The position numbers were made by a program, and so were the translations under genes. 64,000 nucleotides of DNA from Talinum fruticosum (lineage: Eukaryota > Streptophyta > Magnoliopsida > Caryophyllales > Talinaceae): assembly GCA_021018815.1 (NCBI GenBank), contig JAITYX010000032.1:5359501-5423500 (forward strand), given 5' to 3'. The first letter of the stretch is position 1, and every line of letters begins with the position of its first letter. The notes beneath the pieces were generated by a model, which was not told the DNA's origin, made no database searches, and saw only the letters and a list, made by a program, of their open reading frames with translations. Below, piece by piece: positions 29,691 through 47,460 of this stretch.

Positions 29691-29796
29691 CTAGGGTTTC
29701 TGGTTTTCTGATAAACAAAGAATTCTCTCGTTTTTTTTCCTTTTTTACTGACCCTATCTGGGCCAGTGGTTTAGGGGCTCAGGCTGATACGGCCCA
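29691..29796 (-). promoter_or_regulatory. Telo-box and site II elements of U5
   Basis: AAACCCTAG (29691-29699) and two TGGGCC boxes, one on each strand (29759-29764, 29791-29796). Known to co-ordinate ribosomal-protein genes in growing plant tissue. Confidence 0.7.
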
Positions 29797-29829
29797 AAAA
29801 GTGAGAGAGAAAGGATGATCCTGACCCCG

Positions 29830-32200
29830 GAATTGTCCATTGAAATCAAGCATTGTTATGGGTTGATGCGTTAGCAACTGTTCATATCATATCAAAAAAA
29901 AAAAAATGTTGGAGTTAATCGCTGCTCCCCCAGTTGTGTTGTGTATTATGAACCCTCTACTTCTTTGATATCGGTTTTATTTGAAGATAGTATCGGTTTT
30001 ATTCATTGTGGATTCCCGTATTATAACTTTTGTGTTACATTAGTGCAACTATTATAGTTGTCAATCTTGTTATCCATAGTCGTGAAGCATATCAAGGTGG
30101 ATTATTTTGTTCATAAACGAGTTGCATATGAATATTTAATACTGTAGTCTGACTTAGATATATACTATAGATATCTTCACTAACGCACTAGCTACTAATA
30201 GATGTTCGGACACTATCTATATAATGGACTTGTACTTAAAAAATACTTATATCTGTTACCCCTCGTACAAATTGAGGGGTGTACAATTGCATAAAAAATA
30301 TAATATATATGATATCAAGATTTCGAGTTAGTTAGAGTCTCAATTTTATTTGCATAATTCATGATATATTTGTCCCCTTCAATAATTTACATGGGTATCA
30401 TAAGTTGATTTCATAATCTCATTTACCTTTTTTTTTGGCTGATTATAATCCCATTTACCTTTACAACTTGTCTACATCAGGAAGAATAATTTATTGGAGT
30501 TTTTGTAATCCTATCAATTCTTCTCCATCAAAATATACATTACACACAGACATATTATATTTTCCAGTCACATCTCATGCATGCCTTACAATTGAAGCGA
30601 AATTTCATGTACACAAATTCTTAAACCCTATTTCCCCTTTGGACTTTGGTCTAAAAACTACATTCCAATTTATACATTTATGCTAACAATTAAACTTGAC
30701 TGTTTCAGCAGAGAATTGTTGTATGATTCAGTCTAAATTTCAACAAATTTATCTGCAAAAACATATCATAGTAGATTTATGAGTTTATTCTCTAAATTGT
30801 ATTATAAAACAACGATTGTGAGAAGACAAGTAATCATCGAATTGATATATATCAAAGTGGACTTTTTAGATAGGGAGTGTATTTTAACATTAGGGCTTTT
30901 CTTTGTTTGCATTATGCCTTGCAGATGCATTATTGCTAATTATTTAGTTAATTATTATTTTTCTTGCAAAGAACACAAAATTCATATATTAAATTGTGCT
31001 TGAATTAACAATATTATTTATGCGCTTTAGTTTAACAAAATAAAGAAAAAGAACACATATTGAACTGTATTTACACTTGTTTGCCAATGAGGCTGTCTTT
31101 GACTAATGTTTAAAAATTAAAATTAAGACCTTAAAATATATCAGATTTTATACTCAATTTCTGCTCCACTTTTATATTTTTGATAAAAAGAAGGAAGGAA
31201 AAAAAAAACCAAACACATCATGACATTTATAGACAATGCTATATATGTATTTTTAAAAAATGGTAAGTACAAAAAATATCAGGTAGTCATTCTCTCAATA
31301 GTTCAATATATGATATCATCAATAAATACATATGAAAATTCATGTGAGAGAGAATATGAAAATTAAACTAAACCTACATATATATACTACTAAGCCACTA
31401 TGGCATGAACAATCTAAGTACCTAATTTTTATTTATTTATTTATTTATTATTATTATTTATATATATATATTATAATGTAATTCACTCATTTTTTAGTTT
31501 GTTTTTATTTTTTACTTTTAAGCTTGTGTTTGTGGATGTCTTTTTTTTCGTTAATAAGACTTTAATCTTTTTTGTGCTGTGTGCCTTTATGGAAAACTCT
31601 CCCAACAAATACGTAAAAGGGATAGAGGCTTTTTATAATTATGACGTACACTATAATATTTATGTAAAATCAATGCGTATTTTGGGAATTAAAGTACCGA
31701 AACACCGCTTCTAAATTTCAAATGTTAAGTTTACCAACGTTTCCTGATAGCTACTTCAAGCGCCACATATTAGGGATATGTAGAAAAAATCGAAATCGAA
31801 AAACCGATTAAAAAATCAATTAACCAAACAAATTTTTAAAGAAAATTGATTTATGAATCGGAACCTGTAAAAATTCGGTTAATTGGCGGTTAAGTGAACC
31901 GAATTTTTTAAAAAACCGTAAGTAGATAACCCAAAAGTTATTTTATGGGATTGAAAAAATTGTGTTTTTTGTTGTTGCCAAAAGCTTCTATTTTGTTGTA
32001 TTTTACTATTGGTGGCCATAACCTGTGTTATGATGTATTTTACTTATGTTTTATTTTATAAGTTATGTTTAAAGTATCGGTTAACCATAAAAATGAACCG
32101 AAAAGTCAACCAAATATCGAACAATTTAGGAAGTAGTGTTTTAAGCAAGTCACAACACTAAAAATTACTCTAAATAGCTTCTATTTTGGAGAAATTGATT
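29830..32200. other. AT-rich intergenic stretch
   Basis: No gene recognised. A degenerate element may start near 31773 (ttagggatatgtagaaaaaa), resembling the tip of the hAT element at 24490 and followed by the same kind of 'aaccgatt' words to about 32130. No clear right end or duplication. (TTTA)n and (TA)n runs lie near 31425-31470. Confidence 0.35.
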
Positions 32201-32279
32201 CCCGAGGTGGATCAACCAAATACCATCGCCTGTTTTTGGACCATAAAGCCCATAAATACAAAGCGAGTAGGGCTAAATT

Positions 32280-32340
32280 GTAAATTGAGCCCAACGAGAT
32301 GGCCCAATAGTTCAACTGGCTGCTCCAAACCCTAGCTATT
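32280..32340 (+). promoter_or_regulatory. RPS14 promoter: site II-like motifs and telo-box
   Basis: AAACCCTAG at 32327-32335 and inverted site II-like GAGCCCAA/TGGCCCAA motifs between 32285 and 32310. This arrangement fits a ribosomal-protein promoter. Confidence 0.6.
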
Positions 32341-32466
32341 AAAGCAAGCGAACATATAATTCTCTCTTCTTCTTCAGAGCCGAGGGTTTTGGAGGCTGTC
32401 TTCGCTGCCAAAAGAGCTCTCAAGAACCCTAACCCTCATTCTCTCTCTCATCCCTCCCCTGCAGCC

Positions 32467-36097
<3,631 letters not shown>

Positions 36098-36125
<28 letters not shown>

Positions 36126-36872
36126 ATCCTCTGTTTTCTTGTTCCTCCAGCAACAATTCCAGAACCGGAACCAGGGCTCGTCGAAGAGAAAAGGAAGCAC
36201 AACTTTTTAGTACGAGCGTGGCGAAACATACAAAGGCTAACTTTATCTTCAGCCTTCAATTTCTGTTCAATGAAAAAGTTCTTCCACCCCTTGGTCAAAA
36301 CGAGGCATTTTTGTCTGCCCATGACCTCAAGTGCATGACATACTCTTCACAATCTTCTCCATAGACCGTCACTTCAATCCCCCTCCATGCAGATTTTTTC
36401 TCTCCTTCTCCAACAACAATGGATCAAAAGCACGATTGGCATTATCCTTGTGGAATAGGAACCTTTGAAGATTATGGTCCACATCACTTAAACTCGGAGT
36501 TTTCTCTAGTGCTTTACTGCATCTCCCTATTAAGTTTGGCGTCTTTTGCACCATTGGATGCTCTCTAATGGCTTGATTTGCATCCCAATTTTGACATTCT
36601 TGGCTCAATTGAACTCTTGCCCGAGGTGGGTTTTGATCAACATCGACAAAACAATCAAATTCGTGGTTTTTCCTCTTGAATTTCCCATGATGATCTTCAC
36701 GCTCTGTTCTTGGTGCTTTTCCTGAACGAGTGGCACTTATCTGTCTATTGAGTTCTGATTTGGTTTCTGGGTCAAGATTGACGTGCTTCATCCATGTGAG
36801 AACAAGAGCCGCATCCACAATTTCTCTCAGCTCTTGTGGGTCGTTGGAATTAGGGATTTTTTCTCCCTCCAT
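36098..36872 (-). pseudogene. B3-domain protein gene, frameshifted
   Basis: An ORF from 36872 encodes 167 aa: an acidic/polar N-terminus, then LSDVDHNLQRFLFHKDNA and DPLLLEKERKNL, typical of the start of plant B3 domains of the DUF313-like type. The frame breaks at GGAGGGGGATTGAAG (about 36370). The next frame continues VTVYGEDCEEYVMHL. A second break leads to LVLTKGWKNFFIEQKLKAED, the conserved B3 core. The original product would have been a DNA-binding transcription factor. It lies between the two RPS14 duplication units. A second copy at 52.3-52.9 kb shares the first frameshift. Confidence 0.65.
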
Positions 36873-36879
36873 TGTCCTC

Positions 36880-37280
36880 AGAAACAGGGGAATTGTGAGA
36901 AACAGGTGAGGTTCATATAGGGGCAGGGTTTATGGAAATGGGGAGGTTCAGAATCGTGTGAGAAATTAGAGTTCAACAGTGAATGAGATGGCTCCAGGCT
37001 AACGTAGAAGAAGAAATTTATTAGGATTGAAATTGAAGAAATAGAAATAATTCTTTTTTAAAAATTATTTTCTGACGACAACTGAAATAAAGAGAGAATT
37101 TCATGCTCTGTTTTGGAAATTTCCTTCCATGATGGAAATAGGAAACACAATTTTACTGGGATTTGTTTTTCATAGTTTGGTAAGTCTCACACCCCTTGAA
37201 GATGACTTATTAAAATTTGTTAGTAAATAGGGAATAGTTGTATATACTAGCGTCTCAAAAATATATACTTTATGAGTCGC
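36880..37280. other. Spacer between B3 pseudogene and duplication unit B
   Basis: No gene seen. Probable 5' flank of the B3 pseudogene. Confidence 0.4.
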
Positions 37281-37281
37281 G

Positions 37282-39665
<2,384 letters not shown>

Positions 39666-39776
39666 GTTGACATTGACAAGATTCATAGTAAGCGTCTGGA
39701 CCCACTTTCCATTGTCAGCGATTGTCTACTGATATATTGTTATATGATGCATTAGGATGGACCCTTGCTAACAAGC

Positions 39777-42700
39777 CTACAGAGGCATTTGATGCTGAAC
39801 CTTAACCTGTTCCTCCAAGGGAAAAAAACAAGAGTTGAATAAACTGATGAGGACCTTGCACACTGAATACTGCTCTCATTGCCCCACTTTTACAAAGTCA
39901 TAGATGCAGCAGATGGAGATCACAAGTTTACATACCTTGCCTGTTCCTGAACAATTTGAACACCTGTGTATAGTTGGTGGTCGTAAGGGGCGATCAAAAT
40001 CACCAGATAACGAAATTGGTTCAGTCTTTAAGCACACGCCACTCGCTGAGCATCGAGCACAGGCCAAGTATCCTGAATATGGGACACAATAATGACAAAT
40101 AATGAATTTACCAGAAGAGCCTCTAATGTCAGTGCAGTAAATGTGGTGACAGTAGAAGGGCCTAAAACACAGAATATCATACAATGATCAGATGCAGTAT
40201 GGCAGACATCATGTCTGAAAATAAAGAAACATAGACACGCATAACACTACTATCAAGGATCAGACAGCATGTTGAATTTAAGTTACAGAACATTGAGCTA
40301 GGACAGGAAAGACAACTCAGCACACTTGTCAGATTAACATAGAGGAAAAAGATCCTACGAGGAACATGTCCACTGAATGTTCTCTTTTTAATTTTCACAA
40401 ATTGAGGGTGATAATGATGCTGGATAACAAACATTTTATGACATTTGAATCTGGGAAAAAAAGAAACAATGAAAAAGAGAGTGATTTACAAGTTGACAGT
40501 GAAGGCCAAGGTTCGAACAGGATGTCATTTGAATTATTCACAACTAATAGCTCTTGGACATGTATTTCACAACTAATAGCTCTTGAACATGTATTTCCTG
40601 AAATCTAAATGCATGCTTCTATCAGACCACATATCCATAATAGACAGAGAGTATTAGGGATCCAGGAACAGGGTCACGGATATTGCAAAACATACTGAGC
40701 ATTCAAGGTGAGTTAAGAAACATAATAACATTTGGGAACAAGTTGGCACGTACCAGATCCATGGCAGTACTTGCACCTTTTCTTCTCTTGTTGCTCCACA
40801 TTGTTAACTTCAATAAGCATCAAAGCTGAAATAACTCCAACTGCTCCTCCAGAGAAAGATGCCACAATGGGATCAACTTGGCTGAATTTAGTGATAAAGA
40901 TACAAACCCATGCGTCACTGATAGTTTGACAATCATTAGATGTAATTGCTTATCAAAGTTCTATACGTTGATATGAATTCTCTACCAGGTCACGCATAAG
41001 ATTTGAAATGTTAAATTCTCATGACAAGATAAGTTTTCAGAAAGTCTTATCTAAGTGCATGGTAAAAAGAGAAGAAATTGTCTCAGAACATGCCTTAGCT
41101 GCAAGGGCAGATGCAAGCTTCGGATGAAATCTTCATAAGATGTACCCCCTATTCCTAATTTCAACTCCAGCTGCCAAAAAGAATAGTTATCATACTAGGT
41201 ATCCATGGGTGCAGAATGAAGAGTATGAATTACAGAGGATGTGACCCAATGGAAATCAAATTATGAGATTCAACATAGAAATTGATGGGAAGTGTGCAAG
41301 AGTAGAATGAGATATTTCTATGCTGATGTATCCATCGGTAAATTAGTCTTTATAAATTAATAAGAATTTTCGGCCAATTGATTCCCAAGATTATTGAAAA
41401 TTTGGAAGAGCATCAATGGAGGATTTTTAAAGAAAAAAAGCTGCATAAGCTCACTGTTGGTGCAATGAGGCCTCCAAACGTGATAATCCCTGATATCAAT
41501 GAAAAGCTTGTCAAGTACAGCTGCTTCAATGACTTTGGGGTCTGCATTCAAAAGGATAACAGATAGTCATAACCCTTGAACTTCAACAAGCATGGCAGGA
41601 AAGATAAAAGAGAGAGTTCCCCTCCTAAGATTGGGGACGAAGAATGTTATTGACATCTTAGGTTTGTACTTTTCGATGGTCAAGATGATCCCCTCCATCT
41701 GGGAGAAACTTGGTACAAGGAGGTTAGGGAGGCAAAAACATGCATGATACCATAATCACTTGACAAACTTGGAGACATTCAAATGTAATTTGTTTTCAAA
41801 AGTTTATCAAACGGTAGACACATGCTTATCTAATTAGGTTTTACAACAGTGTCAACCCCCATATTAATCTGTTGACGTTGGGTTTGGAGTTCAACATATA
41901 TTGCAATGTCCCAACCTTGGCTCTGACCCAAGAGACTATTCTATTAGTTTCTAAACAGTCCAAATACACTAAGAGTAGAGATGATAATTTTTCGGAGCTT
42001 CCGGCAAAGATACTAGTATTTGTTTTTCTTCTTTCCTTCCATTTTCCAAGCAATTTTAAGTTGATAGAATACAGGGCCTTTTCTCTTGTTGGCTGTTTGA
42101 TTTTGCTCATGAACATCACTTCTATAATATAATACAGTAAAGAGAGATGTGAGAATGCTGACATCATGAACTAAACTCAGAGTGATCAGCAATGACATAA
42201 TTCAGACTCTTTATTCCTTTCTATGAGACTACCTCGAAAACCATTGTGCTTTTAGGATTTGTTATACTGGACAACCATACTGAACAAATTAGCAAGAAGC
42301 CCATCCTAGAGACTTACCACATGGGGAAGGAAAGGAATAGACGACGGAATCTCAGGCATTTCATTCGCCTCCTCTTCACTATCCTCATTAGCAACTTTCA
42401 TCCCCTTGATGCGTTGTTGTATTCGCAATCTTCTTACCTATGAATTTCAGCACAAAGATGGAGAATGGTTCAGACAGCTCACGACAATCAATGCCTCATG
42501 TTAACAGAATTGTACAGTCCAACGTGCAATATCGAATCAATCCATCAAAAACTTGCTTGACATTCATCAACATCAAAACAGTTGTAACCTACTTCACCTC
42601 CTCCATGAGAAGAAATATTTTATTGCGCCTACTCCTTATGTTATCCTGAATCTCCTGCACATGCATTTGACCAAAGTCTTGAACCGTCTCGGGTCCCTCT

Positions 42701-43448
42701 ATAATGCAAAAGCTTCAGCACAAACAACTCCAATGAGATCAATAGTTTCACAAATGGGTTATCATCAAACTCCAATGTCATCATAATCTAAACAAAAGTA
42801 ACCAAAGTTGAGCACTTGGAGACCCCAACAAACCACAGTTCCAACTATGGTTTCAAGAACATGGCAACTAATACCTCTAATAAGGGTCTCAGTCTCCACA
42901 AGATGCTCATTTCAATTATAATATTAAGAATCCCATAGTCTTGTCCACTATCATGATTCTGATTTCTGATGTTATCATTTATGATTCAAAGGAAAGACTT
43001 CTATTTAATTTGTCCAAATCCTCACAGTTTTGTCTCAGTTTTTTCCCTTTCTGACAATTACACAATTAGAATCCAAAACAAACAGCAAAATGGACCTGAG
43101 AAAAGAAACATTCAGCAAACTACGCCAAATGAGGTGAATCCCCCCTCTTTAAGAAGCGTGATTGATTGAAAGCGGCACCAATCATAATTGAGCAAAAAAA
43201 AAAAAACCACGAGCAGAGACGAGAATTTAGATGAGATTGAGTAGAGAGAAAGGGAAGAACCTGGAGGAATTGTCGTCGACGGAACCAAAAGAATTGCTGG
43301 AAGAAGGAGAGGAAGAGCAACATGTAATTCCGATATGAGTGAACTTGGAAGTGGAGAGAGAATGGCGATGAAAATTTCCATGTGAAGGGATGGAAAAGTA
43401 GGAGGAGAGAGAGGGAGCAGGATGAGGGCAGATGCTCAAGCTCTTCAT
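39777..43448 (-). CDS. ORANGE-like (ORL) plastid DnaJ-type zinc-finger protein, last exon degenerate
   Basis: Exons: 43448-43261, 42712-42598, 42437-42318, 41541-41455, 41170-41094, 40881-40754, 40072-39936 and tentatively 39806-39777. An in-frame ATG at 43499 would add 17 aa. The Ser-rich N-terminus fits a plastid transit peptide. FCIIEGPETVQDF, EEVRRLRIQQRIK, two membrane segments (SFSLISGIITFGGLIAPT and SFSGGAVGVISALMLIEV) and CKYCHGSGYLACARC plus CSNCSGTGK identify the OR family, which stabilises phytoene synthase and promotes carotenoid accumulation. Wording such as TPKSLKQLYLTSF and SASGVC fits the ORL subgroup. The fourth cysteine motif, normally on the last exon, is not readable: the exon after the predicted acceptor stops after VKVQHQMPL. 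The intron after 41094 begins with GC. About 293 aa as modelled, somewhat short. Confidence 0.8.
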
Positions 43449-43499
43449 TGCTACACTTACAGGAGAGAGAGAGCTTATTCCTCTGCCTGTCAAATTCAA

Positions 43500-45570
43500 T
43501 CCGCCATACTCGTTTTAAAAAGACAATCTTTTCTTTTCACTTGTGATGTTATTTTTAAATCAATGCCCTTTGATTTTCTATTACTCATCCATTTTAAAAT
43601 ACTTATTATTTAAAATTACATGGGAATAATAGTTTTCGTTTGAAGGTTACAACGAAATATAATTAAAGTACAAAATTTATAATAAAAAGATGTTTAAAGA
43701 TTAATTTGTCCTAAAATTTTATTAAAAATAAAATAAATTAAATTAGAAAAGGAGAAAAAAGTAGTTAACAAATTGTTAAACTAATAAATGACATATATTG
43801 TAAAATAGAGAGAGTACTTTATTAGCATGAAGTCAATATAAATTTTAATTTTGAAGATTTAAATTGGAATTTTATTTAGATGCATTGGCTTTAATATTAA
43901 ATATTAATATTCTAGGTTTTAAAAGAATAAATCGATTGTCCTCTACTGCTAACTCGAGTAAGATTTTTTCTCGTTTGCTTTTTTCTTTTGAACTTCATAA
44001 TATTTCGAACTTGATCATAATATTTCAAACAATTGATTTATTCCGTAGTATCCTCGTCTTCAACATTAATATTTTTTAATATCTCATATTTTAAATAACT
44101 AGTGATCAATGTCTTAGAAAACTAGTGATCAATGTCTTGAAATGAGATGAACTAGAATAAGATTTTCAAAGTACGAAATATTAAAATATATTAATGTTAC
44201 AAGCGGAGATATTACAAGATAAATTAATAGTTTGGGATATGAATAACATAACCAAAAGTTCGCAATATTAAAATTCAAAAATCCTTCTTTTTTATCTCCT
44301 TTATAGTGGAGCATAAAAGAAAGTCGATGAGGTTGCCACAGTCTTCTTTTTGAAATTTGATGAAGGGTGTAATTGGGCATTTAATGTAAAACCCTCCCAA
44401 TAAATGTACTTATGAGGTTTCGAATTTTAGTGGCATCACGTGTCCAAAATAGGTTTGCAAAGTTGCGAGTAAATCACAATGAATTAGCAAAATCGGCAAA
44501 ATTTGATGAAGGGTGAATACTTATTTGTATTTTTGGGTTAATCAAATAAGTGCCGTAGACTTAATTTTTTGTTTATTTGAGCAGGTATGTCAGAATATCT
44601 AATGTTGAAGCCAATGCCGACAATGAATTTTGAGCAGGTAGATTTTCATGCAAAATACGGTGACCATATTAAGAAAAATATAACAAAGATGTATTTGTAA
44701 CCTGCCACAATTCATAAAAAAAAATAAAAAATTCGAGCTTGGATGATCAACAATCGACTTATTTTATATATGTCATTTGCAGGATTACCAGTTGAAATCA
44801 AAGCTGTCATTTGCAAGAGTACCAGTTGACATCAAAGCAGATTGTTTTAATTATCCTAGCAGCCTACATAGGGAACATTGGCTTAGCTTATTGCATGGTA
44901 GGACAACTTTTGGCTTGTTTGTAATTGTGCGCCGTGTGCCTCTCTCTCTCTCTCTCTCACATGTTTTTACAAGTAAGATGGAAAATCTTATGTGAATTAT
45001 GTTGCAATCAGCCCTTGAAGAGGAGGCTCTTAAGATTTCTAAGCACATGCGGTTATAATTCCCGGAAATGGATGAACATCATCAACCAATTCTGGAATGT
45101 TAAACAAAAGATGCTAAAACAAAATATAAGCAAACGATGTTAGTCTGGAAGGTTTGTTTGAAGTAACATGACTTGTGCATTGACTTTGGAGTACGTGTGT
45201 GGATATGCAGACATATTTGCCATTTAGTGGGTTTCAATTTACGAAGTCACTACCTGATAAATATTGGTAGTCATATGTTTGAGTAGTGTTTGGTGTATTC
45301 TTGGTGTACATAAATATCGAATTAGGTGTGTTTTAAGTTTATTAGGTGTTTGTATGGGAGTGTGTAATACGCTGGTTTGTTTAATTAGATGTTGGTGTCT
45401 ATTAGTTAGCACTTTATCCTCCAACACTTATGCATTTTGTCTTTTGGCAAACTAATTATCAAAAAACAAAAAACATCAAGTAGTCTGCTAGAAGAGCAAA
45501 AGGAAGGATCTCATATGAGCATTTGTTTATAATTGTACTTTGGTGATAGGCCGATAGCTACCTCTATCCA
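43500..45570. other. Intergenic DNA
   Basis: AT-rich, no gene recognised. About 80 bp at 44637-44716 is nearly repeated at 48006-48083 in the phytochelatin-synthase-like locus. A 23-bp doublet ('actagtgatcaatgtcttg') lies at 44098-44142. A CT microsatellite is at 44940-44958. Confidence 0.4.
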
Positions 45571-45572
45571 TT

Positions 45573-46245
45573 TTGCATATGATGGCTAGCTTCGTACCCA
45601 ATACCTCCATCTTCATAGGACAAACGATACGAAGCCTAAAACAGACCAAATTTGTATGCAATTCATGTTTTCGGATATGCCATCCAGAAGGGGATCAAGT
45701 TGCGGTATCTACTTCTAAAATTTCAGAGTTGGACAAGTATTTGGATGAGTATAGATTAGATCATACTTTGGAATTAGATATTTTGACTTGGTGGAAGCAA
45801 AATTCGAATCGATTCCCTTGCTTGAGTGACAAGGTGAAAGATGTGTTGAGCATTCCTAATACGATCGTGGCTTCCGAGTCATGTTTTAGTATGGGATCTA
45901 GAATCCTAACAAAATGGAGAGCTTCTCTTTTGCCCGATAATGCGGAGGCATTAGTTACCACTTGCAGTTGGGTTTTCGGATTTGAGATGCAAGGGGATAA
46001 GTTGCATTACATTTTTGTAATCTTTATAACCATTTTGTATTTTATAAGTATATTAGTTTAACTTGTGATTGTGAATATTTGATGATATAGATGAAGAGAA
46101 TCAAGAAGTGAATGGATTGGCAACACATTTTGCTATCGTTCGGTTGAATGTTGAAGAAGAGGTACAAGAAGAAGATGATGAAGAAGAGGCGGTGGAGTTA
46201 GAATCAAGAGATAGAACAGAAGTTGAAGATTCTACCATTAGTTAG
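45573..46245 (+). pseudogene. hAT transposase 3' remnant (dimerisation domain)
   Basis: The 45573-46061 frame carries SELDKYLDEY, LDILTWWKQNSNRFPCL, and TIVASESCFSMGSRIL then KWRASLLPDNAEALVTTCSW, the C-terminal hAT dimerisation domain of RICESLEEPER-type proteins. A separate open stretch from 46091 to the stop at 46245 encodes an acidic tail. The BED finger and RNase H-like core are absent, so it cannot transpose alone. A hAT-type tip (AATTGACAGGTCTA) ends at 46934. Confidence 0.8.
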
Positions 46246-47008
46246 TAGATTGATATTACTAGTTGATGTTGATGGACTTGCACTTTATTAATTTAGTTTG
46301 TGTTTTGTATGATGGTCTGTGGGATTGTGAGTTTATGGTATTGTGAAGACTTTATGATATGTAATGTGTTTTATTTGCTTTTGAAGACTTTATAATTTGT
46401 AATGTAATAATACGATGGACTTTGTGATTCTACCAGTTTAAAACTTAATGTTTGAAGTTTTATCCGCTTTTAATATTTTGTAATTTGTAATGTGTTTTAT
46501 TTTAGCTTTAATGGTGAATTTATTTAGCTTGTTTTATACTTTGTTCGTCAACAAACGTTTAAGATAAATACTTATGAAATACTCAACATGACTTGTTAAT
46601 AGATTTACGTAGTTATAAAGTGCTAATTTTTATTAATTTATTTTCTATGCATTCAATTTATGTTTAAAATTATAATGATATTATTGTTACCCCAAAAGTG
46701 AAGGATATATTGATACAAAGTTGATTAATTTGACTCTAAATAATGGATTTCATTTTCTCAAAAAAATAAGAAAAAATGGCACTCTTGACCTGTTGGGTTG
46801 ACCCGAAACCCGCAAAACCGAAATACACTTGACCCGTATTTTACCCGAACCTGAAATACACCCAACTCGTATTTTACCCAAACTCAAATACACCCGACCC
46901 GTATTTAACCCGCCCGTCCAAATTGACAGGTCTATATGAAACCATACGAACCCTAAAATAGACCAAATTTGTATGCATTTCATATTTCCGAATACACCAT
47001 CCAGAAGG
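45627..47008. repeat. 65-bp direct repeats around the hAT remnant
   Basis: 45627-45691 and 46944-47008 match closely, from 'atacga' to 'catccagaagg'. They bracket the transposase remnant and its right tip. Confidence 0.75.
46740..46934. mobile_element. Right terminal region of a hAT element
   Basis: A stretch of repeated 'acccg' words in both phases ends with TTGACAGGTCTA, the inverse of the TAGACCTGTCAA tip of a plant hAT group. No left tip in this window. Confidence 0.45.
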
Positions 47009-47460
47009 TGTCCTTATTACATATGAGTAACAATAGCTATCACAAGAAATATGTTAATTCACTTTCAAAATGGCCTAAATAACCTCTTCAGAGTCAGAGG
47101 CACCCCCAAAGCTCCTTCGCCCAAAAAAGAGGAAGGGCCTTCAGCTGCTATTGGCTTACATCGTCTGTGGATGCAGTAAAGAGAACTACTAGCATTTGGG
47201 GATTCATTTATTTATTTTATTTGATGGGTTGCGGAGCGCAGAGGGGATTTATATACATGTATAAAAAGCCATAGATACAATTACACATGTAGGAAATTTG
47301 GAAATAAAATTTAGAGTTTTTATTATAGTTGATGCACTTGGAAAACCTCGAAAACTATTTCAGAAGGTACATATAAGTTTGATATTCGCAGGCATCGATA
47401 ACGTTTACTAACTGTACTCGCATAAGGTAGGTTGGTGAAGACTGGAATCTCCACCCGTTC

